This document shows, in pieces, positions 7,241-14,635 of a stretch of 25,621 nt of DNA. The translations under genes were made by a program, and so were the position numbers. Each line of letters opens with the position of its first letter. Position 1 is the stretch's first letter. The stretch is taken from the NCBI GenBank assembly GCA_018500065.2, contig JAHBAO020000259.1, forward strand, positions 1 to 25,621. The letters are read 5' to 3'. The notes under the pieces are model-generated. The model made no database searches, was not told the DNA's origin, and saw only the letters and a program-made list of their open reading frames with translations. Origin of the DNA: Octadecabacter sp. (GTDB taxonomy: Bacteria > Pseudomonadota > Alphaproteobacteria > Rhodobacterales > Rhodobacteraceae).

Positions 7241-7983
7241 GCGTCGTCCCCCTTTTCGCCCCCGCGAAAACCGGTGGCGACAACAAACTTTTCAGAACTG
7301 TCAGACCGCGAAGCTGGCGGCTTAACGTATTGAACTTTCTTGAAATTCTTCTTCAACATGCGCTGCAAATCCGCCTCGGCGCCACCAGCAAGAACCTTGG
7401 CGACGAACGTGCCACCCTCTTCCAGAACATCAAATGCAAAATAGGCCGCCGCTTCACACAGCGCCATAATGCGGTTGTGATCGGTCTGTTTGTGACCAGA
7501 CGCAGACGCCGCCATGTCAGACATTACGACGTCCGCTTTGCCGCCCAGCCAGTCTTTAACTTTCAGGTCCGCATCGTCTTCCATGAAGTCGAGGACATGA
7601 AGTTCGGATCCGGCAATCGGCTCCATTTCTTGCAAGTCGACGCCAAGGATCGTGCCAATCGGCTTGCCCTTACGCTCGCCCAAGGCATTAACGCGTGGCA
7701 CGGCGACCTGCACCCAACCACCGGGTGCAGCACCAAGGTCAACGATACGTTTGCCCGGTGTGAGGAAATTGAATTTCTCATTCAACTCCAGTATCTTATA
7801 AGCCGCTCTTCCGCGGTAACCATCGGCTTTTGCACGCACCACATAGGGGTCGTTCAGCTGCCGCTGAAGCCACAGCGTCGACGACATTTTACGTCCACGC
7901 GCAGACTTCACCTTAACCGTGAGGTCACGTTGGCCGCGGCCACTGTCATTTTTGCCGGAACGGGATGTGGGTCTTTTTACCAT
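7237..7983 (-). CDS. rlmE: 23S rRNA (uridine-2'-O)-methyltransferase RlmE (RrmJ/FtsJ)
   Basis: Methylates the ribose 2'-OH of the A-loop uridine (U2552 in E. coli) of 23S rRNA during late 50S assembly. The 248 residues have a basic N-terminal tail (1-32) typical of alphaproteobacterial forms, the SAM motif VDLGAAPGGW (81-90), and the K-D-K-E catalytic tetrad: Lys63 in AAYKILEL, Asp156 in MSDMAASASG, Lys196 in FVAKVLAGG and Glu231 in SDSSEKF. The start has only a weak ribosome site. It lies 20 bases after aglK and overlaps glpK by ATGA, so it sits between a sugar-uptake operon and a glycerol gene. In many relatives this gene is found with a ppx/gppA-type gene, which is not seen here. Confidence 0.95.
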   Translation of the reverse strand: MVKRPTSRSGKNDSGRGQRDLTVKVKSARGRKMSSTLWLQRQLNDPYVVRAKADGYRGRAAYKILELNEKFNFLTPGKRIVDLGAAPGGWVQVAVPRVNALGERKGKPIGTILGVDLQEMEPIAGSELHVLDFMEDDADLKVKDWLGGKADVVMSDMAASASGHKQTDHNRIMALCEAAAYFAFDVLEEGGTFVAKVLAGGAEADLQRMLKKNFKKVQYVKPPASRSDSSEKFVVATGFRGGEKGDDA

Positions 7984-8003
7984 AACGTCCAGTACCGCGC
8001 GTC

Positions 8004-9095
8004 CTAGCGGTAGTAAAGGGATCGCCCGTTCGCAAAGATTTGAACCTTCTCGGGGGATGCAGCCATGCGCACGGATTTCCCGCGCAACTCAGCGTGAATT
8101 CCAGGAAGCTTACCGATCACCGCGTCCTTGTCTGCGACCTTGTCAAAGTACAGTAACGTCACCTCGCCCAGTGCTTCGGTGATGTTCACTTTGCCTTCAA
8201 ACGCGAAATCATCGCCCGTGGTTGCGATCATGTCTTCGGGGCGAATACCGACATTAACCTTCAGGCCTTTGTCCGCCGTTTGCGTTGGCACAGCTGAAGT
8301 AACAACCCCGCCGCCGTCCAGCTTCACCTTGGTCTGCTTACCAGTCTCGACAATCTCGCCAGACAGCAGGTTCATCGCCGGAGACCCGATAAACTGCGCC
8401 ACAAACTCGTTTTCAGGCCGCTCGTAAAGTTCAAGCGGCGTACCGACCTGCGCGATTCCCTTATTGGCCAACACAACAATCCGTGTGGCCAGTGTCATGG
8501 CTTCTACCTGATCATGAGTCACATAGATCATGGTAGAATCGGGCATAGATTCCTTCAGCTGTGCAATCTCAATGCGTGTGGCAACGCGCAGTGCTGCATC
8601 AAGGTTGGAGAGCGGTTCATCAAACAAGTAGACCTTTGGATCACGCACAATCGAACGCCCAATTGCGACCCGCTGACGTTGCCCGCCTGACAGGGCCTTG
8701 GGCAAGCGATCGAGGTAGTCATCCAGCTGTAAAATGCGCGCAGCGTTCTCGATCGCGGCGTCGATTTCGGCCTTTGGTTTCTTAGCCAACTTCAGCGCAA
8801 AGCTCATGTTGTCGCGCACCGTCATGTGCGGATAAAGCGCGTAGGATTGGAACACCATCGCGATACCACGTTGTGCGGGCGGCACATCGTTCACCACCTG
8901 CCCGTCGATCTGCAACTCTCCGCCGGTGATCTTTTCAAGGCCCGCAATCATCCGCAGCAACGTAGATTTACCGCAACCGGATGGTCCGACAAACACAACC
9001 AACTCTCCGGTTTTAATATCAAGATTGATATCCTTCAAAACCTCAACATTGCTGCCATAAGTCTTGGCAACATTTGTCAGTTTGAGATCAGCCAT
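8004..9095 (-). CDS. aglK: Alpha-glucoside ABC transporter ATP-binding protein
   Basis: Cytoplasmic ATPase that energises import through AglF/AglG. The 363 residues are typical of the MalK/UgpC/MsmK group. Motifs: Walker A GPSGCGKST (37-45), Q-loop FQSYALYPHMTV (Gln83), signature LSGGQ (135-139), Walker B VYLFDE (155-160), and the switch His194 in VTHDQVEAM. The C-terminal third (about 240-363) is the OB-fold/TOBE regulatory domain of this group. The ATG at 9095 follows a strong GGGAGGG. It lies 18 bases after aglA and 20 bases before rlmE. In related systems such as Sinorhizobium meliloti agl, the same ATPase gene closes the operon; the symbol is given on gene order and family. Confidence 0.93.
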   Translation of the reverse strand: MADLKLTNVAKTYGSNVEVLKDINLDIKTGELVVFVGPSGCGKSTLLRMIAGLEKITGGELQIDGQVVNDVPPAQRGIAMVFQSYALYPHMTVRDNMSFALKLAKKPKAEIDAAIENAARILQLDDYLDRLPKALSGGQRQRVAIGRSIVRDPKVYLFDEPLSNLDAALRVATRIEIAQLKESMPDSTMIYVTHDQVEAMTLATRIVVLANKGIAQVGTPLELYERPENEFVAQFIGSPAMNLLSGEIVETGKQTKVKLDGGGVVTSAVPTQTADKGLKVNVGIRPEDMIATTGDDFAFEGKVNITEALGEVTLLYFDKVADKDAVIGKLPGIHAELRGKSVRMAASPEKVQIFANGRSLYYR

Positions 9096-9113
9096 GTCCG
9101 TCCCTCCCGTTAA

Positions 9114-10781
9114 TCAATTGGCCGACGCGGTGGCGATAAACACCTGCCACGGGCCAAGGGTAAGTGTGTCTCCTGTCGGCGCATCCGCACCGCCCAAGTC
9201 TTGCGCGATTGCTGTCCAATTCCCGCCAGGGATTGCCAAGTCAGCGGCGGTTTCACTTAGGTTGAACGCGCAGAAAACCTGCTCTGTGTTCAAAGATCGG
9301 GTGAAATACACGACGTCGCCATCCGCCTTCACCCCGTCATGCTCGCCCTTTGCCAGCGCCGGATTTGCACGGCGCAACGCAATCGCGCGGCGGTAATGAT
9401 GGATCAGCGCGTCTGGATCAGCCTCTTGGACCGCGACACTCTTCTGGGTGTGCTCGGGGCTGACAGGCAGCCACGGCTTTTGTGCCGCGCTGAACCCACC
9501 ATTGGCGTTGGAGTTTTCCCAAACCATTGGCGTACGACATCCGTCGCGGCCTTTGAATTCGGGCCAGAACTCAATGCCATATGGGTCTTGCAAGTCCGCG
9601 TAAGCGACATCGGCTTCACGCAGCCCCAACTCCTCGCCCTGATAAATGCAAGCGGAACCCCGCAAACACATCATCAAAGTGGTCATCGCGCGCAGTCCTG
9701 CATCCGACGTGTCCCAACGGGTCGCGTGGCGGATAACATCGTGATTGGAAAACGCCCAGCACGCCCAGCCATCCGCCGCATGTTTGTCGACCTCACCCAT
9801 CACCCGCGCAATCTCGGCCGCATCTGGCCGCGCGCTGGTAAGGAATTCAAACGCATAACACATCTGCATCAGGTCGTCGCCGGCCGTATAGTCGCCCAAA
9901 ATCTCAAGACCACGCTGTGCGTCACCCACTTCGCCGACGGCCGCTGCATTGTACGGCTCCATCACCGCACGCAGCTTTCGCAGAAACTCGAGGTTCTCTG
10001 GTTGGTTCTTAGAATAGACGTGGATCTGGTGGTTATACGGGTTCACCGAGGGCGCGATGGTCGAATTGCGCTGGTCCCGTGGAAGCGGTGGATTGCTGCG
10101 CAACTGCTTGTCGTGCATGTAAAAATTGATCGTATCGAGGCGGAACCCATCCACCCCGCGTTCAAGCCAGAACTTGGCAACATCCAACAATGCCGCCTGT
10201 ACTTCAGGTTCCCAGAAATTCAGGTCAGGCTGTGACGTAAGGAAGTTGTGCAAGAAATACTGCTCTCGCTCACCGCTCCATTGCCACGCCGAACCACCAA
10301 AAATCGACAGCCAGTTGTTGGGCGGTGTTCCGTCTTCTTTGGCGTCTGCCCAGACGTACCAATTGGATTTGTCGTTCGTGGCTGTCTTGCGGCTTTCCTG
10401 AAACCACGGATGCTGGTCTGATGTGTGCGACAACACCAGATCAATCATCACCTTCAGCCCGTTTTGGTGGGCCGTCGTGATCACCGCATCGAAATCAGCC
10501 AAGGTGCCGAACATCGGATCGACATCGCAATAGTCAGCCACGTCGTAGCCGAAATCTTTCATCGGAGAGGTGAAGAACGGCGAAATCCAGATCGCATCCG
10601 CGCCTAACGTGGCGATGTAGGGAATCCGCTGCACAATGCCCGCAAGGTCACCGACACCGTCACCGTCACTGTCCTGATAGCTGCGCGGATAGATCTGATA
10701 AATCACCGCACCTTTCCACCAATCTTTGTCTTTTTCCATCCGCGCGTCGCCGGATACAATTTCCATCTTAGTCATCGTCAT
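9114..10781 (-). CDS. aglA: Alpha-glucosidase, glycoside hydrolase family 13
   Basis: Hydrolyses the alpha-glucosidic bond of imported sugars (maltose, sucrose or trehalose type) to give glucose. The 555 residues lack a signal peptide, fitting a cytoplasmic enzyme. The (beta/alpha)8 domain starts at WWKGAVIYQIYPRSYQDSDG (21-40). GH13 regions are DLVLSHTS (114-121), GFRLDTINFY with nucleophile Asp216, AVGEVG with acid/base Glu284, and FSNHD with Asp348. Two starts are possible: ATG 10781, with AGGA only 3 bases upstream, and ATG 10775, with the same AGGA at 9 bases, so the real protein may lack two residues. It follows aglG after 5 bases. The exact substrate cannot be read from sequence. Confidence 0.94.
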   Translation of the reverse strand: MTMTKMEIVSGDARMEKDKDWWKGAVIYQIYPRSYQDSDGDGVGDLAGIVQRIPYIATLGADAIWISPFFTSPMKDFGYDVADYCDVDPMFGTLADFDAVITTAHQNGLKVMIDLVLSHTSDQHPWFQESRKTATNDKSNWYVWADAKEDGTPPNNWLSIFGGSAWQWSGEREQYFLHNFLTSQPDLNFWEPEVQAALLDVAKFWLERGVDGFRLDTINFYMHDKQLRSNPPLPRDQRNSTIAPSVNPYNHQIHVYSKNQPENLEFLRKLRAVMEPYNAAAVGEVGDAQRGLEILGDYTAGDDLMQMCYAFEFLTSARPDAAEIARVMGEVDKHAADGWACWAFSNHDVIRHATRWDTSDAGLRAMTTLMMCLRGSACIYQGEELGLREADVAYADLQDPYGIEFWPEFKGRDGCRTPMVWENSNANGGFSAAQKPWLPVSPEHTQKSVAVQEADPDALIHHYRRAIALRRANPALAKGEHDGVKADGDVVYFTRSLNTEQVFCAFNLSETAADLAIPGGNWTAIAQDLGGADAPTGDTLTLGPWQVFIATASAN

Positions 10782-10786
10782 TCGTC

Positions 10787-11944
10787 CTATTTAACCGAGC
10801 CAGCCAACAGGCCGCGCACAAGATATTTCTGCATCATAAAAAACACCAACAATGGCACCGCGATTGAGATAAACGCGGATGTCGCAAGGATTTCCCAATC
10901 ACCGCCACGGGTGCCCAAAAGTTCTACGATTTGTTTGGTCATCACGGTGGTTTCACCAGAGCTGTCGATCAAGAACACCAGCGCCACCAACAGGTCATTC
11001 CACGTCCACAAAAACTGGAAGATCGCAAAGGATGCCAATGCCGGAAAGCTAAGCGGCAGGATGATCTTGGTGAAAATCTGGAACTCTGTTGCGCCGTCAA
11101 CACGGGCATTTTCGATAATGTCGCGCGGCAATCCGACCATATAATTTCGCAATAGATAAATCGCGAGCGGCAGCCCGAACCCTGTATGGGCCATCCACAC
11201 GCCCAAGTACCCCTTGCCGATGCCAATGGCATTATGGAATTGCAACAACGGGATCAGCGCCAGTTGCAATGGCACGACCAACAGCCCGACGACCGTCGCA
11301 ATCAACAGTGCCCGCCCCGGGAAATCCATCCACGCAAGTGCATAGGCGGCGAATGCGGCGATCAGGATCGGGATGATCGTTGCCGGGATCACAACCGTCA
11401 GCGTATTGAAAAACGCCTTGGCCATGTTCTCGGAATTACCTTCTTTAAGCAAAACGTTGCGGTAGTTGTTGGTCGTAAACTCCGGTGGAAGGGTCGCGAT
11501 CACAAACAACCTTTGCCCACGTCCAGAAATCTGGTCGTCGTTGCCCTGCCAAACATACGTGCCATCGGCATTTAATGTCATGGTTTCGCCCTCACCCAGA
11601 TCGGCGGTGTCACCGATCGTAAAAGCGTTCGGGTCACGCGAGGACGTACCCCAACTGTCGATGTTTACGTCTGCATAGTCGCCTTCAAGGACATTGCCTT
11701 CAACAATGAACACCCCAGCGCTGGTTTCAATGCGGTTGTCATCCGGATCCAACGCGCGCAGTTGCAGCGTTTGTTGCGCTGGAAACAAAGACGACCACCA
11801 GCCCGATGCAGTGATTTGTTCGCTGGTGCGAAACGAGCTTACGAACAATCCTAAAGTCGGGAAAAGCCACAACGCGACCAGCACCACCACGGAAATGTTT
11901 AGCAGCCAGACGACTGCGGGCTTCTTACCACTCAAGCCATCCAT
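10787..11944 (-). CDS. aglG: Alpha-glucoside ABC transporter permease AglG, with large periplasmic insertion
   Basis: Inner-membrane permease of the MalG class. The start is ATG 11944, overlapping the aglF stop as TGATG, with AAGGAG 8 bases upstream; this gives 385 residues. TM1 is about 11-36. A long hydrophilic stretch (about 40-165) with strand-like repeats (GVFIVEGNVLEGDYADVNID, TADLGEGETMTLNADGTYVW) is inserted before the permease core, and TM2-TM6 run from about 177 to 372. The EAA loop that docks on AglK is ENARVDGATEFQIFTKIILP (278-297). The insertion is larger than the P2-type loops of ordinary MalG-like permeases but, as I recall, typical of AglG proteins. It pairs with AglF and AglK. 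Confidence 0.93.
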   Translation of the reverse strand: MDGLSGKKPAVVWLLNISVVVLVALWLFPTLGLFVSSFRTSEQITASGWWSSLFPAQQTLQLRALDPDDNRIETSAGVFIVEGNVLEGDYADVNIDSWGTSSRDPNAFTIGDTADLGEGETMTLNADGTYVWQGNDDQISGRGQRLFVIATLPPEFTTNNYRNVLLKEGNSENMAKAFFNTLTVVIPATIIPILIAAFAAYALAWMDFPGRALLIATVVGLLVVPLQLALIPLLQFHNAIGIGKGYLGVWMAHTGFGLPLAIYLLRNYMVGLPRDIIENARVDGATEFQIFTKIILPLSFPALASFAIFQFLWTWNDLLVALVFLIDSSGETTVMTKQIVELLGTRGGDWEILATSAFISIAVPLLVFFMMQKYLVRGLLAGSVK

Positions 11945-12951
11945 CAGCGCATCTCCTTGCGGGCATTGTAGACGTTCCAAACAAGGATCGGCGTCACCAG
12001 CAACATGATGATCATCGCCGCAGCGGACCCCATGCCCCAGTCATTCGCGCGGAACAATTTGTCGTACATATAGTTGGCCAGAACCTGCGTTTCCCATTGC
12101 CCGTTGGTCATCGCGAACACGATGTCGAACACCTTAAGGGTGGCAATGGTGATCGTGGTCCAGACCACAACAATCGTCCCCATGATCTGCGGCACTTTAA
12201 TCTTAAAGAAAATCTGGAACGGATTGGCGCCATCAATGATCGCGGCCTCAATCGTTTCTTCGGGAATGCCACGCAGTGCTGCGGACAAAATGACCATCGC
12301 GAAACCGGTTTGAATCCAGATGAGTACGGCCATTAGGAAAAAGCTGTTCCAGAACGGGATCGTCAGCCACTGTTGCGGCGCATCGCCGCCAAACAACAGG
12401 TACAAATGGTTCAACACACCGATCTGCGCCACGTCTTCGGGACGGGCTTCATAGATCAGTTTGAAAATGACAGCGGCCCCGACGAATGAAATCGCCATTG
12501 GCATAAAGATGATGGATTTCGCGATATTGCCCCAACGCAAACGGTCCGTCAGTTGTGCGGCCAATAAGCCAAATCCTGTGGCCGCGGCAGGTACGACAAC
12601 CAGCCACAACACATTGTTGCGCATCGCTTCTATGAACTTGGGCTCAGCAAACATTTGGGTGTAGTTTTCAAACCCAACGAAGGTGCGCACGCCCCCTGCT
12701 CCGCGTTCCTGAAAGCTTAGGATCAATGTCGCGACAACAGGGTATGCCAAGTACAAACCCAGGGCGAGGATTGCCGGAAACAGGAATAGCCAAGGGCGGA
12801 TCAGCTCACGGCGGCTGATGTTGCGCCCGATGTTGGGGCCGGACGCCGGAAACAACACCTTATCAAGCAACAGGTTTGATCCATAGAAGTACCCGATACA
12901 TCCGCTAACGCCGACGATGATCGTGATTAGACCTAACAGTGCTGGATGCAT
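11944..12951 (-). CDS. aglF: Alpha-glucoside ABC transporter permease AglF
   Basis: Inner-membrane permease of the MalF class, 335 residues. An N-terminal helix (about 5-24) is followed by a cytoplasmic stretch and a second helix (about 53-80), then the permease core with the EAA loop EAAIIDGANPFQIFFKIKVP (235-254) and a final helix before the basic end ARKEMR. The ATG at 12951 is preceded by a G-rich ribosome site (GGGGGGACGGA). The stop overlaps the aglG start by one base. The 91-base gap to aglE contains two hairpins, so expression is likely stepped down between the binding protein and the permeases. Confidence 0.92.
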   Translation of the reverse strand: MHPALLGLITIIVGVSGCIGYFYGSNLLLDKVLFPASGPNIGRNISRRELIRPWLFLFPAILALGLYLAYPVVATLILSFQERGAGGVRTFVGFENYTQMFAEPKFIEAMRNNVLWLVVVPAAATGFGLLAAQLTDRLRWGNIAKSIIFMPMAISFVGAAVIFKLIYEARPEDVAQIGVLNHLYLLFGGDAPQQWLTIPFWNSFFLMAVLIWIQTGFAMVILSAALRGIPEETIEAAIIDGANPFQIFFKIKVPQIMGTIVVVWTTITIATLKVFDIVFAMTNGQWETQVLANYMYDKLFRANDWGMGSAAAMIIMLLVTPILVWNVYNARKEMR

Positions 12952-12971
12952 AGTTCCGTCCCCCCAAAAGT

Positions 12972-12991
12972 CTGCACCTGCGTTCGTGCAG
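12972..12991 (-). repeat. Small hairpin in the aglE-aglF gap
   Basis: CTGCAC (12972-12977) pairs with GTGCAG (12986-12991) around an 8-base loop. It lies between the strong 13-bp hairpin and the aglF ribosome site and may help set the 5' end or translation of the aglFGAK message. Confidence 0.4.
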
Positions 12992-12998
12992 GCTGCAA

Positions 12999-13031
12999 TA
13001 ACGGCCCGCCCTCTCCTCGGGCGGGCCGTTA
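12999..13031 (-). promoter_or_regulatory. Strong 13-bp hairpin after aglE (mRNA stabiliser/attenuator)
   Basis: TAACGGCCCGCCC (12999-13011) and GGGCGGGCCGTTA (13019-13031) form a perfect 13-bp GC-rich stem with a 7-base loop that reads GAGGAGA in the mRNA sense. There is no T run after it on the minus strand, so full termination is unlikely. Such hairpins between a binding-protein gene and the permease genes (as in malE-malF) usually protect the upstream mRNA and lower downstream expression. Confidence 0.75.
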
Positions 13032-13042
13032 CTTTATTGAAC

Positions 13043-14401
13043 TTACTTCAGTGCTGTCCAGCTGTCCTGAATGGCCGTTGTTGCGTCCTCAGCGGATGCA
13101 CCACCGACGAAATCAACCATGCCAGTCCAGAATGTACCGGCACCAATCGCGCCCGGCATCAGGTCAGATGCGTCAAAGCGGAACGTTGTTGCGTTTTGCA
13201 GGATTTCGCCCTGACCGCGCAGCGTGTCGTCCATGTAAGTCGCTAGGTTCACACCTGTGTGCGGTGTCAGGAAGCCTGTCTGCGCCATCATGATCTCGTG
13301 TGCGATCGGCGTTTGCAGGAAGTTCATGAACTCCATCGTTGCATCGTTGGCATCTGTAATCGCCATCAATGTACCACCGCCCAAGACAGGATTGCCAAGG
13401 TCTTTGCCGGCAAAGGATGGGAAGTAGAAGAAGTCTGCATCTGTTCCCAGCTCGGTGCCTTCTGGGAAGAACGCAGGCGCGAACGACGCCTGACGGTGCA
13501 TGTAGCACTGCGGCGGGCTTGAGAACATCCCAGTTGGACTGTCGCGGAAGTCTGTTGTGCCAACTGCACCTGCACCACCGGCAACCATGTCATCGTTCTT
13601 GGCAAACATGCCGAACGTGTCGAAGGCTTCGATCACCTCTGGTGAGTTGAATGGCAGCTCGTTGGAAACCCAAGCATCGTAGGTTTCAGGTGACTGCGTG
13701 CGCAACATAATGTCTTCGACCCAGTCCGTACCGACCCAGCCAGTCGCCGCGCCTGACCCCATGCCAATGCACCACGGTGTTTCACCGTCTGCAATGATCT
13801 GTTCGGACAACGCGATGAGGTCTTCCATGGTTTCCGGCACGTCGTAACCAGCATCTTCAAAATTCTCAGGCACATACCAAACAAGCGACTTCACGTTCAC
13901 GTTGAAGAAAAAGCCGTAGAACTGGTCAGCACCGGACGCATCGCCGTATGTGCCCAGATCAACCCAAGAAGACCCAGCCGCGTAGTTGTCGCCAACCCAT
14001 GCAGCCGCATCGGCACCGAGTGGTGTCAAAAGACCCTGCTCCGCGAGGTTCGCGGCAAGACCAGGCTGCGGGAACACAGCGATGTTTGGAGGTGAGCCGG
14101 CTTCGGCATCAATGACGATCTGCTGCTCAAAACTGTCAGAGCCAGTATATGTCGCCTCTGCACCAGTCGCTTCTTCAAAATATGTTAGCATAGACGAAAA
14201 GATTTCCGCCTCTGGGCTTAGCCACGGGCCAAAAATCGTAACAGTCTGGCCGCTCAGGTCAGGCGCGCCTGCGGCATAGGCTTCATAGGTGTCCCAGCTG
14301 AAGTCCCCTTCGCCAACAGCAAATGGTTGATGGCCGTCTGCCTGTGCAAGGCCTGCACTCAACGCGACAGCGGCAACTCCTAGATATAGTGAATTTTTCA
14401 T
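13043..14401 (-). CDS. aglE: Alpha-glucoside ABC transporter substrate-binding protein
   Basis: Periplasmic binding protein of the extracellular solute-binding family 1 (cluster B), 452 residues. The start is ATG 14401 with GGGAGG 6 bases upstream and a clear Sec signal peptide (MKNSLYLGVAAVALSAGLAQA, cleavage before DGHQ). The mature protein has the two-lobe pattern, including the strand GQTVTIFGPW and the later GGGTLMAITDANDATMEFMNFL segment typical of the family's second hinge. Many Trp, Tyr and Phe residues suit sugar stacking. It is the promoter-proximal gene of aglEFGAK, divergent from aglR, with a LacI-type operator 58 bases upstream of its start and a stabilising hairpin behind it. 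Substrate specificity is inferred from the adjoining alpha-glucosidase. Confidence 0.92.
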   Translation of the reverse strand: MKNSLYLGVAAVALSAGLAQADGHQPFAVGEGDFSWDTYEAYAAGAPDLSGQTVTIFGPWLSPEAEIFSSMLTYFEEATGAEATYTGSDSFEQQIVIDAEAGSPPNIAVFPQPGLAANLAEQGLLTPLGADAAAWVGDNYAAGSSWVDLGTYGDASGADQFYGFFFNVNVKSLVWYVPENFEDAGYDVPETMEDLIALSEQIIADGETPWCIGMGSGAATGWVGTDWVEDIMLRTQSPETYDAWVSNELPFNSPEVIEAFDTFGMFAKNDDMVAGGAGAVGTTDFRDSPTGMFSSPPQCYMHRQASFAPAFFPEGTELGTDADFFYFPSFAGKDLGNPVLGGGTLMAITDANDATMEFMNFLQTPIAHEIMMAQTGFLTPHTGVNLATYMDDTLRGQGEILQNATTFRFDASDLMPGAIGAGTFWTGMVDFVGGASAEDATTAIQDSWTALK

Positions 14402-14458
14402 GATCGTCCTCCCTAACGGCACGATTCGCGCGCCGTGATATTGCTGATTTTCTCAACT

Positions 14459-14480
14459 CCAAAGCATCCAAAGCGCTTTG
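14459..14480 (-). promoter_or_regulatory. LacI-family operator upstream of aglE
   Basis: CAAAGCGCTTTG (14469-14480) is a perfect 12-bp palindrome with the central CG typical of LacI/GalR operators. An extra half-site CCAAAGC (14459-14465) lies one turn away in direct orientation to CCAAAGC (14468-14474). It lies about 70 bases from the aglE ATG, downstream of a possible -35 (TTGACT, 14518-14513 on the minus strand), a position suited to repression by AglR. Confidence 0.7.
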
Positions 14481-14579
14481 AATTTCTCAAACCTGCTGCA
14501 AATCTCTCGCAGAGTCAAATCGAATCCCGCCTCACAACTAATTCTACACTTGCGCAATAAAACCGCTAAAAATTAACTT

Positions 14580-14596
14580 GTGTCTTACATAGACAC
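14580..14596. repeat. 17-bp palindrome in the aglE/aglR divergent region
   Basis: GTGTCT-TACAT-AGACAC has perfect 6-base arms around 5 bases. It does not resemble the CAAAGC half-sites of the LacI-type operators and lies 40 bases before the aglR start. It could be the site of a second regulator or part of the aglR promoter region. The remainder of 14402-14635 shows no recognised gene. Confidence 0.5.
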
Positions 14597-14613
14597 CCGT
14601 CACATTGCCCCTT

Positions 14614-14625
14614 CAAAGCGGTTTG
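14614..14625 (+). promoter_or_regulatory. LacI-family operator at the aglR start (autoregulation)
   Basis: CAAAGC-GGTTTG is a near-palindrome differing from the aglE operator at one central base pair. It overlaps the aglR ribosome site and ends 10 bases before the ATG, so bound AglR should block its own expression and that of bglA-glk. Confidence 0.65.
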
Positions 14626-14635
14626 GAAAGTTCTT

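Noticed and set aside
7201..8007. Plus-strand open frame of 268 residues across rlmE
   Set aside because: Fully antisense to rlmE, which has its complete catalytic tetrad; the translated product looks random.
9339..10235. Plus-strand open frame of 298 residues within aglA
   Set aside because: Antisense shadow of an intact GH13 gene with all catalytic residues; no ribosome site or recognisable domain.
11945..11980. Upstream extension of aglG
   Set aside because: It lies inside aglF, and ATG 11944 has an AAGGAG at ideal spacing and a TGATG overlap typical of coupling.
12999..13031. Intrinsic terminator between aglE and aglF
   Set aside because: The stem is strong but no T run follows on the minus strand, and the downstream genes need the same transcript, so a stabilising or attenuating role fits better.
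14490..14518. Full sigma-70 promoter for aglE from TTGACT at 14518-14513 (minus strand)
   Set aside because: The -35 is fair, but the hexamer at 17-base spacing matches the -10 poorly, so I mention it only as support for the operator position.
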